Source: an archaeon (GTDB taxonomy: Archaea; Hydrothermarchaeota; Hydrothermarchaeia; Hydrothermarchaeales; Hydrothermarchaeaceae). From it: DNA of 5,927 nucleotides. The translations under genes and the position numbers were made by a program. Location: the NCBI GenBank assembly GCA_018830205.1, contig JAHJSX010000107.1, positions 1-5,927 of the forward strand. Direction: 5' to 3'. This document shows, piece after piece, positions 1 through 4,524 of the stretch (the stretch's first letter is position 1; each line of letters opens with the position of its first letter). The notes under the pieces were generated by a model that saw only the letters and a list, made by a program, of their open reading frames with translations, had not been told where the DNA came from and ran no database searches.

Positions 1-4
1 AAAT

Positions 5-1183
5 TCAAATCTCAATTTTTGCAATTTCTATTATGTAAAGTGCAGCCATGCCCGCGATAAACGCAATACCCATGTTCGTAGTCGCAAGCGCAATGCCTGC
101 AATCAAGAATGCTACGAAAAGGTCCTTTTTTTCTGTTACGTCATTTATGAGCATTGCAAGTTCAATCCCTGCAAAAAGAAGCAGGACACCCAGTATTGAA
201 TTCGGGATAAGGCCAAAAAGTGAGATGGCAATCTTTCCAAACACTACTGCCACCATAACAAATACAGCACCTATCATCAAATTAGAACCACCCGTCCTTG
301 CACCGAACCGGTAGTGAGCTGCAAGCCCTCCTGCGCCGTGGCACATAGGCATTGCCATCAATGCGCCTGAAGCGATGTTTGCAAGCCCCATGCTTGTTGA
401 AAGAGATTTAAACGTTGTCCTTTTCGTTTTTTCTTCTCCAAAAAGAGACCTGGCTGTATCTGCGGTACCAATAATAGCATTCCCTATTGTGAGAGGGATT
501 TGTGGGATTACAAGCAGGATAAATGCATTTAATAGCATAACCTGGTCAGGTATAAACAGAACAACCGGCTCAAAACCAATGCTTGGGACTATTGCACCAA
601 AAGCTCCTGAGGCGGCACTTACGCCGAGGCCAAATAATATAACTGCGATGGCGGCCGGCAGCCGCTTGTTTGTAAGGAGCAGGATTACGAGCAGAACCCC
701 AAGCATGCCGACAATTGTATTAAGGCTCAAATTCCAGACCAAATTGCTGCTTTTTGTACCATTTATCAAAAGTTCTTTTTTCCCTATAAACTCAATGCCC
801 TTGCTAATAAGGATAAGGCCCAGGCCCAGCTGGATTCCCCTTACAATAGGTTTTGTAAAAAACTTTGCAAGGGCGTCAATAATCCCTGTTGCAGCGATAA
901 AGAGCAGTATAATCCCCATGAGATATCCGGAGGCGGCAATCGTACCGGCATCCATCCCGGATGCAATAGCAATCGCTGCCACGGCCTTGAGCGGCTGCAC
1001 GGGAATCGGGAGCTTGTAGTAAAGCCCTGCCCCGATGTAAAAGAGACCAATAAGCAAAAAAACAGCAGTGGCATTAATCCCATTTATTACAATCATGGCA
1101 ACCGATAGGGGTATTAGAGTCCCGAGGTCGCCAAGTGAGCCTGCGAATTCGACCCTGCAAAATTCGTATTCACCTTTTTTCAT
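5..1183 (-). CDS. MOT1-family molybdate/sulfate transporter
   Basis: A 392-residue polytopic membrane protein with hydrophobic segments along its whole length, probably 10 or more helices. Family marks of MOT1 (SulP-related) molybdate transporters are visible: FAGSLGDLGTLIPL near residues 13-26, LPIPVQPLKA at 58-67, RGIQLGLGL at 115-123, PQIPLTIGNAI at 227-237 and PMCHGAGGLAAHYRFGAR at 279-296. Members of this family take up molybdate, some also sulfate. Position downstream of moaD and moaE favours molybdate (or tungstate) here; the substrate is inferred from context. Start is ATG at 1183-1181, preceded by an AAAGGAG ribosome binding site (1196-1190) with 6 nt spacing. That site overlaps the TAA of the upstream microgene, so the two are probably translationally linked. 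The stop TGA lies 4 nt from the window edge, so downstream genes are not visible. Confidence 0.9.
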   Translation of the reverse strand: MKKGEYEFCRVEFAGSLGDLGTLIPLSVAMIVINGINATAVFLLIGLFYIGAGLYYKLPIPVQPLKAVAAIAIASGMDAGTIAASGYLMGIILLFIAATGIIDALAKFFTKPIVRGIQLGLGLILISKGIEFIGKKELLINGTKSSNLVWNLSLNTIVGMLGVLLVILLLTNKRLPAAIAVILFGLGVSAASGAFGAIVPSIGFEPVVLFIPDQVMLLNAFILLVIPQIPLTIGNAIIGTADTARSLFGEEKTKRTTFKSLSTSMGLANIASGALMAMPMCHGAGGLAAHYRFGARTGGSNLMIGAVFVMVAVVFGKIAISLFGLIPNSILGVLLLFAGIELAMLINDVTEKKDLFVAFLIAGIALATTNMGIAFIAGMAALYIIEIAKIEI

Positions 1184-1189
1184 ATCATG

Positions 1190-1196
1190 CTCCTTT
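1190..1196 (-). promoter_or_regulatory. Ribosome binding site of the MOT1-type transporter
   Basis: On the minus strand this reads AAAGGAG, 6 nt before the ATG at 1183. Its first base is the last base of the TAA stop (1198-1196) of the 40-codon microgene. Termination of one gene and initiation of the next are therefore physically coupled, which supports both starts. Confidence 0.75.
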
Positions 1197-1318
1197 TATT
1201 GGGGGCCAAGTATGCAATACTTTCCCACCTCACCTTTTTTCTCCCCGCACTTGTAGCGGGTCATGCCGTCGCAATAACTGACAGGCATGCTGCACTGCGC
1301 GCATTTTTCATAGTCCAT
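1196..1318 (-). CDS. 40-residue cysteine-rich microprotein, putative metal-binding, unknown function
   Basis: This short reading frame fills the space between moaE and the transporter. Its ATG (1318-1316) follows the moaE TAA by 2 nt, and its TAA (1198-1196) lies 12 nt before the transporter ATG. The protein starts MDYEKCAQCSMPVSYCDGM and ends KYCILGPQ. It has five cysteines at residues 6, 9, 16, 24 and 35 (C-x2-C-x6-C-x7-C-x10-C), no histidine and many lysines, so it is a soluble zinc-ribbon-like or Fe-S-binding candidate. A GAGGAG sequence at the end of moaE (1335-1330) could be its ribosome binding site, though the 11-nt spacing is long. I do not recognise the family. Operon position suggests a role tied to molybdenum uptake or cofactor assembly, but this is inference. 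It is too short for usual gene callers and could be missed or rejected as chance; the tight fit at both ends argues otherwise. Confidence 0.65.
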   Translation of the reverse strand: MDYEKCAQCSMPVSYCDGMTRYKCGEKKGEVGKYCILGPQ

Positions 1319-1320
1319 AA

Positions 1321-1743
1321 TTACGCATGCTCCTCTACCCAGATTTCGCCATCTGCTGTAATCTCCTTTTTCCAGATGGGCACTACCTTTTTTAACTCAT
1401 CGATGAGCCATGTGCACGCCGAAAAGGCGTCCTTCCTGTGCTTGGCCCCGACAACGATTAACACGATATTCTCGCCAATTCCTATCTCTCCCGTGCGGTG
1501 GATTATTAATACCTCGATTATGTCAAACCTTTCAAGCGCCTTCTCCCTAATTTCCTTTAGCTTTTCGATGGCCATATCCTCATAGTGCTCAAAAACAAGC
1601 TTTTTTATCTCTTTTCCCTTTGAGAAATCTCGGGCGGTTCCAAGAAAGGTGACAATCCCTCCAATCCTTTTGGACGTTGATTTGATTTTCTCTATCTCTT
1701 TTTCCAAAGAGAAATCCTCTTTCTGAATCTTAACAGCTTCCAC
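1321..1743 (-). CDS. moaE: Molybdopterin synthase catalytic (large) subunit MoaE
   Basis: 140 residues, normal for MoaE. The enzyme transfers sulfur from the MoaD C-terminal thiocarboxylate to cyclic pyranopterin monophosphate, making the molybdopterin dithiolene in the cytoplasm. Visible motifs are GGIVTFLGTARD (28-39), LVFEHYEDMA (49-58), IIHRTGEIGIGE (80-91), GAKHRKDAF (99-107) and LKKVVPIWKKE (117-127). R38, H102-R103, K118 and K125 correspond to the conserved residues of E. coli MoaE (R39, H103-R104, K119, K126), so the active site appears complete. The start is GTG at 1743-1741: an in-frame TGA lies three codons upstream, so there is no earlier start. A partial ribosome binding site GAGTGAT (1755-1749) sits 5 nt before it. 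It lies 232 nt downstream of moaD rather than adjacent, unusual spacing in this compact run, and may have its own promoter. Confidence 0.96.
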   Translation of the reverse strand: MEAVKIQKEDFSLEKEIEKIKSTSKRIGGIVTFLGTARDFSKGKEIKKLVFEHYEDMAIEKLKEIREKALERFDIIEVLIIHRTGEIGIGENIVLIVVGAKHRKDAFSACTWLIDELKKVVPIWKKEITADGEIWVEEHA

Positions 1744-1778
1744 GTTGAATCACTCTCTTAGACATTGATTGCCTGTGC

Positions 1779-1793
1779 AGATATACATATTTT
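1779..1793 (-). promoter_or_regulatory. Possible TATA box for moaE
   Basis: The minus strand reads AAAATATGTATATCT, an A/T-rich archaeal TATA-like element preceded by further A residues. A start about 25 nt downstream would fall near 1758-1760, giving a leader of roughly 15 nt that holds the GAGTGAT ribosome binding site. If it works, moaE, the microgene and the transporter can be transcribed apart from hxlB-moaD. It is weak evidence because the whole region is A/T-rich. Confidence 0.35.
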
Positions 1794-1859
1794 TTGACAT
1801 CGAGCGTATTTTTTAGGATTTCCATGCGCTACATTCGCAGGAAAGGTAGCAAAATAGAA

Positions 1860-1869
1860 ACTTATAAGT
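1860..1869. promoter_or_regulatory. Palindromic TATA-like element ACTTATAAGT
   Basis: A perfect 10-bp palindrome containing TTATAA, inside the moaD-moaE gap. On the plus strand it is preceded by AGAAA and could start a transcript near 1890 that runs antisense to the end of moaD. On the minus strand it could start one near 1838 towards moaE. Being a palindrome it gives no direction. Function is speculative. Confidence 0.25.
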
Positions 1870-1887
1870 CTATATGTACCATGTTAA

Positions 1888-1920
1888 CTATGGGGAAACA
1901 GTCGGGATTTGTAAGGGCAC
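1888..1920 (-). CDS. Possible 10-residue leader peptide behind a strong Shine-Dalgarno
   Basis: On the minus strand a GTG (1920-1918) opens ten codons, read as MPLQIPTVSP, ending at TAG (1890-1888). It is preceded by GGAGGTG (1932-1926) at 5 nt spacing, a perfect 7-base match to the usual archaeal anti-Shine-Dalgarno, better than that of most real genes here. A second GGAGGT lies at 1939-1934. The frame runs through helix B's 3' arm and helix C's 3' arm, so translation could shift the RNA fold. Ten codons is far too short to be significant alone. It is listed only because of the ribosome binding site and the position. Confidence 0.2.
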   Translation of the reverse strand: MPLQIPTVSP

Positions 1921-1975
1921 TCTTCCACCTCCAACCTCCACTGTTTATTTTGCTACCTTACAATCCCCTTCTCCA

Positions 1976-2218
1976 CTAACCGCCAGAAACCGGGGGAAAT
2001 ATTGCTACAACGTCTTTGTCCTTAACTACATCAGTTAGTTTTGCTACGCTTCGATTTAGGGCAATCGTTGCGCCGCTTTCTATTAGTTCTTTAATCCCTG
2101 GGGTTTTCTCATCCAGGATCCCGATTAGCTCTTCGAGGGTGACATCACTGATATCGAGTTTTATCTCGGATGTTCCAACCCTCTCCCGCAGTCCGGCGAA
2201 GAATTTCACGCTTACCAT
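1976..2218 (-). CDS. moaD: Molybdopterin synthase sulfur carrier (small) subunit MoaD
   Basis: 80 residues with the ubiquitin-like beta-grasp pattern of MoaD: VKFFAGLRERVG (4-15), TLEELIGILDE (27-37), ALNRSVAK (53-60), and the end KDVVAIFPPVSGG (68-80). The terminal Gly-Gly is adenylated and converted to a thiocarboxylate, then docks into MoaE as sulfur donor. The FPPVSGG ending, with nothing after it, is diagnostic of MoaD rather than ThiS or an archaeal SAMP with extra residues. No MoeB/E1-like activating enzyme is in the window. Start is ATG at 2218-2216, 1 nt after the TAA of hxlB. There is no good ribosome binding site (only AGAG nearby), so translation probably depends on ribosomes terminating on hxlB. 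Confidence 0.95.
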   Translation of the reverse strand: MVSVKFFAGLRERVGTSEIKLDISDVTLEELIGILDEKTPGIKELIESGATIALNRSVAKLTDVVKDKDVVAIFPPVSGG

Positions 2219-2219
2219 T

Positions 2220-2807
2220 TTACTCTATTGTGGCGTGCCTGACCCTCATGTCATCTTCAGTGATTTTTAATTTGTCCATGAGCTCTACTATCAAGCTGTC
2301 CAAAAACACAAGAACAGAAATCTCAAAAAGCGTGCCAAGCGGTGCGAGGGTGTAATGCTCCCCTTTCATCTGCCTGAGCAGGAAGTCCTTCTCGCCTTTG
2401 AGTTTTGTCCTCCCCTTGACATTTACAGTGTAGTCTGCCATTTTCCCTGCTGTTGAATTCGGATAAGATGTAATAAGACAGATTTTTGCCCCTACATTTC
2501 TTGCTATCTTTGCTGAATTGACGACCGAGGTGGATTCACCCGAGCCAGATATAAGCAATACCAGGTCCCCCTTTTCAGTCGAAGGCGTCACAATGCCGCC
2601 GATTACATGCACGGTTATTCCAAGATGCATAAGCCGCATTGCAAATGCCCTAGCAACAAGGCCGGACCTGCCGGCACCGTAAACAAAAACATTATTCGCT
2701 TTCAAAATGCAATTAACCAGTGTATTAACTTCTTTCTTGCTTAGAGTATTTGCAACATCTCCTACGTGCTCTGTGATTGTGAGCATTGCATCTTTCAGGA
2801 GTTCCAT
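2220..2807 (-). CDS. hxlB: 6-phospho-3-hexuloisomerase (PHI), SIS domain
   Basis: 195 residues forming a single SIS sugar-isomerase domain, the normal length of PHI. It interconverts D-arabino-3-hexulose 6-phosphate and fructose 6-phosphate in the ribulose monophosphate pathway. Archaea lacking the oxidative pentose phosphate route often run this pathway in reverse to make ribulose 5-phosphate. Motifs: FVYGAGRSGLVARAFAMRLMHLG (41-63 region), LLISGSGEST (84-93), ITSYPNSTAGKMADYTV (112-128), GRTKLKGEKD (132-141), APLGTLFE (155-162), LVFLD (166-170) and the C-terminal RHATIE. The partner 3-hexulose-6-phosphate synthase is neither fused nor visible here. Start is ATG at 2807-2805 with no ribosome binding site in the 26-nt gap after the previous gene. 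A TATA-like stretch about 28 nt upstream suggests a leaderless mRNA. Confidence 0.94.
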   Translation of the reverse strand: MELLKDAMLTITEHVGDVANTLSKKEVNTLVNCILKANNVFVYGAGRSGLVARAFAMRLMHLGITVHVIGGIVTPSTEKGDLVLLISGSGESTSVVNSAKIARNVGAKICLITSYPNSTAGKMADYTVNVKGRTKLKGEKDFLLRQMKGEHYTLAPLGTLFEISVLVFLDSLIVELMDKLKITEDDMRVRHATIE

Positions 2808-2827
2808 AGACCAAAAGTTAAGAGTAC

Positions 2828-2848
2828 ATCTATTTAGATTTTTCTAAA
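2828..2848 (-). promoter_or_regulatory. Possible TATA element / small hairpin upstream of hxlB
   Basis: The minus strand here reads TTTAGAAAAATCTAAATAGAT. The A/T core around 2835 lies about 28 nt before the hxlB ATG, the spacing expected for a leaderless archaeal promoter, and hxlB lacks a ribosome binding site. The same bases form a perfect 6-bp hairpin (2833-2838 with 2843-2848, 4-nt loop) over the stop codon of the upstream gene. This could instead be a weak processing or termination signal. Low certainty. Confidence 0.3.
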
Positions 2849-3643
2849 ATCATGACAGTGTTTGAAAGTGCAGGTTTTGCAGCTGCCTCGAAGCGCCTCA
2901 ACCCTTTTCTCGCCTTTTATTTTCTTGACGGCGTTCATCACCTGCTTTACGCTTTTTGCATCCCCCTCAATCTGGAATGCTTTAGACCCTTCTCCTGCTC
3001 CAAGCCCTCCTGAGCCGATGGCGATTGCGCTTACCCCCAGACTCTCAAGTGCTTCGATTTCAGTCACGACCTCGCCAGCGACAGGCATGATGCCCACAGG
3101 TATACCAATTGCATCATCAACTTCAAATATCCCCGTGACATTTGATATGTCGTTTATTGAGTATGGTATCAATTTTTCAAGTCCAATGGGTATGATGAGG
3201 TTTACCCCGCGGGCCTTGATTATGCCCAAAACATCAGCGATAGTCCCGCCCAATTCACTTGCCATCATGACTCCGGCAATGCCTTCAGGGTCAAGGGCAT
3301 TTGCTCCTTTTATGAAAACGTCTGTCGCTTTCATCTTTTTCACGATTTCAGCGGGACGCTCCTTTACTATCCTTCCATTTTTTAGCACAACTTCGGGCAG
3401 CCTCTCTTTTGCGGGCACTACACAGGGCCCTCTTTCATCTGTATATCCTGCAACGTATCTTTCTTTTTCAATTTTCTTTTTCAGGATTTCCTCGACAACA
3501 AAGGCGTTGGTAGAGCCAAGGCCAATCGCCACGATGCCGCTTTTGAGCGCCCTCTTTACCAGGGGATGCTGGCTTACCGACTTTCCAATAAGCCTTTTTG
3601 ACTCTGAAGTTGTTAAGCTGAACTGGGCCTTCATACTCCTCAC
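2834..3643 (-). CDS. Conserved protein of unknown function with C-terminal Cys cluster
   Basis: 269 residues, soluble. I recognise it as having the look of a conserved prokaryotic family but cannot name a function. Near the N terminus TTSESKRLIGKSV (11-23) is followed by SGIVAIGLGSTNAFVVEEIL (35-54), which resembles the phosphate-binding loop of RpiA/NagB-type proteins (G-x-G-S-T); that is a hint, not an assignment. Next come DVFIKGANALDPEG (108-121), GGTIADVLG (132-140), NLIIPIGLEKLIP (148-160), GIPVGIMPVAGEVVTEIEAL (180-199) and GSGGLGAGEGS (210-220). The C-terminal tail has C255-x2-C258-x4-C263 with H262 and H264, plus C74 in RGPCVVP, a possible metal or Fe-S site. Start: GTG at 3643 forms a GTGA overlap with the upstream gene. 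An in-frame ATG at 3634 is an equally possible start, giving MKAQFSLTTSESK. Confidence 0.8.
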   Translation of the reverse strand: MRSMKAQFSLTTSESKRLIGKSVSQHPLVKRALKSGIVAIGLGSTNAFVVEEILKKKIEKERYVAGYTDERGPCVVPAKERLPEVVLKNGRIVKERPAEIVKKMKATDVFIKGANALDPEGIAGVMMASELGGTIADVLGIIKARGVNLIIPIGLEKLIPYSINDISNVTGIFEVDDAIGIPVGIMPVAGEVVTEIEALESLGVSAIAIGSGGLGAGEGSKAFQIEGDAKSVKQVMNAVKKIKGEKRVEALRGSCKTCTFKHCHDFRKI

Positions 3644-3918
3644 ACTATCTCTTTTTTATGCTCAATGCGGCAGTCAAGCTCACTCGCAAGCGCCTTAATC
3701 TTCTCTACCGCCTTGTCCCTGTCTTTTTTCTCCCCGACCAGATAAAATCGCATAATCGAGGGCATCTTCTCTTCAATGCCGGCCTTAAGTGCTGCGAATG
3801 ATACCTCGCAGTGCATTACCTCAACGTTAATGTCCTTTAGGGCCTCTGAGAGTTTGAATATGCATTCTCTTTCAAGTATATGTCCTACCATCCGGATTTC
3901 TGTTTTTGCTTCAAGCAA
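3640..3918 (-). CDS. Small ACT/LOR-SDH-like domain protein, unknown function
   Basis: 92 residues, soluble, one small alpha/beta domain. The opening EIRMVGHILERECIFKLSEAL (7-27 region), then VEVMHCEVSF (32-41), SIMRFYLVGE (54-63) and KAVEKIKALASELDC (69-83), follows the layout of the LOR/SDH N-terminal domain of archaeal TIGR00300-type proteins. There, 'elRGHIID...' is followed by a strand rich in E/F and a 'sYARirVeG' strand. The resemblance is by eye and an ordinary ACT-like regulatory domain is the alternative. It is first in the minus-strand run and overlaps the next gene by 4 nt, so the two are probably partners. The start is TTG (3918-3916), chosen because GAGGTGA (3931-3925) lies 6 nt upstream. 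The nearer ATG at 3926-3924 is out of frame and meets a stop after four codons. Confidence 0.75.
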   Translation of the reverse strand: MLEAKTEIRMVGHILERECIFKLSEALKDINVEVMHCEVSFAALKAGIEEKMPSIMRFYLVGEKKDRDKAVEKIKALASELDCRIEHKKEIV

Positions 3919-3924
3919 AATACA

Positions 3925-3931
3925 TCACCTC
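3925..3931 (-). promoter_or_regulatory. Ribosome binding site that fixes a TTG start
   Basis: Minus strand GAGGTGA, a near-perfect match to the archaeal consensus, 6 nt before the TTG at 3918. The overlapping ATG within GGTGATG is out of frame, so this site supports the unusual TTG initiation codon of the 92-residue gene. Confidence 0.7.
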
Positions 3932-3952
3932 GCAAGTTTTTAGGAGACTCCC

Positions 3953-3966
3953 GATTATAAATAATA
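3953..3966 (-). promoter_or_regulatory. TATA box of the minus-strand gene run
   Basis: On the minus strand TATTATTTATAATC, centred near 3959. Transcription would start about 25 nt on, near 3932-3935, just before the GAGGTGA ribosome binding site of the 92-residue gene. It is the best promoter for the whole 3918-to-5 gene run. An imperfect small palindrome, GGAG-A-CTCC at 3943-3951, lies between it and the predicted start. Confidence 0.55.
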
Positions 3967-3990
3967 TTCGAAAGTTATTTATCTCTCGAA
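3967..3990 (+). promoter_or_regulatory. Operator-like inverted repeat enclosing a TATA box
   Basis: Two 8-bp arms, TTCGAAAG (3967-3974) and CTCTCGAA (3983-3990), are inverted repeats with one mismatch. They flank exactly 8 bp, TTATTTAT (3975-3982), a TATA-like box. The box centre is 27 nt before the ATG at 4006, typical spacing for a leaderless archaeal transcript, and no ribosome binding site precedes that ATG. A dimeric repressor bound to the arms would block TBP/TFB. The operator role is inference. Confidence 0.55.
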
Positions 3991-4005
3991 AAAAGATTGA
4001 TACAC

Positions 4006-4524
4006 ATGTTCGGCGAGGCGGAGTTCAAAGAGGCTTTGAAGGCCTACAAGCAGGAAACATCTTCAAGGGGCGGCGGCGATGCCTTCACCACGCTTCGCAG
4101 GAAGCAGGTCTTCTTTTCAGATATAACAAACAAGGAGGGCATAGACGAGCAGGTAAGACTTTTCATAACCCTGATTTCGACCATGGACCATGACAATTAT
4201 GCAAACAGGTACGTGCTCCAGACATTCGTCCTTGATTTTTGCAGGTACCTCGACAAGGACTTCCTGTTCAAGATAACAGATGGAAAGACGTTTTTCAGCA
4301 TAAAGGACGACCTGAAGGAGTTTACAGGCGAGATTTACGAGGCCAACAAGAAGTTCACCCAGAGCGTCGGCCTTTACAGCTTCGAGCACCTGCTCCAGGA
4401 TTACGGGGCCCTTCTCAAATACGTCGACAAAGAGGAGATAAAAAAGGTAGAAGAAATACGGCCGCCGCCACCAGAATCACAGGAGGGCTTTGGCAGCTTT
4501 TTCGAGGGCGGGAAGCTCTGGTAG
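4006..4524 (+). CDS. Hypothetical protein with proline linker and PIP-box-like C terminus
   Basis: 172 residues, soluble, mostly helical in appearance; I do not recognise the family. Residues 1-150 are charged and amphipathic (for example EAEFKEALKAYKQE at 4-17 and EQVRLFITLISTM at 48-60), with a single cysteine (C79) and no obvious catalytic motif. A linker RPPPPES (152-158) leads to the tail Q159-EGF-GS-FF-EGGKLW. The spacing Q-x2-F-x2-F-F matches the PCNA-interacting peptide (Q-x2-hydrophobic-x2-aromatic-aromatic), apart from Phe at the position usually Ile/Leu/Met. This may be a sliding-clamp client, but that is inference. The start is ATG at 4006, not the in-frame TTG at 3997, because TATA spacing suits a leaderless mRNA beginning at 4006. 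Lysine is mostly AAG and codons are C/G-ending more than in neighbours. Its stop abuts that of the convergent membrane gene. Confidence 0.8.
   Translation: MFGEAEFKEALKAYKQETSSRGGGDAFTTLRRKQVFFSDITNKEGIDEQVRLFITLISTMDHDNYANRYVLQTFVLDFCRYLDKDFLFKITDGKTFFSIKDDLKEFTGEIYEANKKFTQSVGLYSFEHLLQDYGALLKYVDKEEIKKVEEIRPPPPESQEGFGSFFEGGKLW

Larger units (their letters stand above)
1843..1968 (-). other. Structured intergenic element between moaD and moaE (candidate regulatory RNA or small MITE)
   Basis: The 232-bp gap 1744-1975 holds no long gene. It contains three inverted repeats. Helix A is a perfect 14-bp pair, 1843-1856 with 1946-1959 (AAGGTAGCAAAATA and its complement). Helix C is a 7-bp pair nested inside it, 1896-1902 with 1940-1946 (AAACAGT/ACTGTTT). 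Helix B is 12 bp with one bulged A, 1904-1916 with 1956-1967 (GGGATTTGTAAGG against CCTTACAATCCC). A and C are compatible with each other, whereas B shares 1956-1959 with A and crosses C. The transcript therefore has two alternative folds, as in attenuators or riboswitches. Described molybdenum-cofactor riboswitches are bacterial and I see no match to them that I could defend. The alternative is a short non-autonomous mobile element with 14-bp terminal inverted repeats, but I see no target duplication. Confidence 0.5.

Noticed and set aside
375..1019. A 214-codon plus-strand frame inside the transporter region
   Set aside because: Antisense shadow of the MOT1-type transporter.
1730..1825. A 31-codon minus-strand frame (MEILKNTLDVKKY...) overlapping the start of moaE
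   Set aside because: No ribosome binding site precedes its ATG, the length is within chance expectation, and the sequence shows no family features.
1843..1968. Assignment of the intergenic structure as a known Moco riboswitch
   Set aside because: The known motif is bacterial and I could not match its conserved core here. Only the competing helices are supported.
1744..1975. tRNA or C/D-box small RNA in the moaD-moaE gap
   Set aside because: There is no TPsiC-like arm or cloverleaf, and no paired C (RUGAUGA) and D (CUGA) boxes at suitable spacing.
1794..1979. A 61-codon plus-strand frame across the moaD-moaE gap
   Set aside because: It begins at TTG without a ribosome binding site, has low-quality composition, and lies over the inverted-repeat region. 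It reads as chance.
2862..3698. A 278-codon plus-strand frame opposite the 269-aa gene
   Set aside because: It is a shadow: Pro/Ser/Thr-rich composition typical of antisense frames, while the minus-strand frame shows clear conserved motifs.
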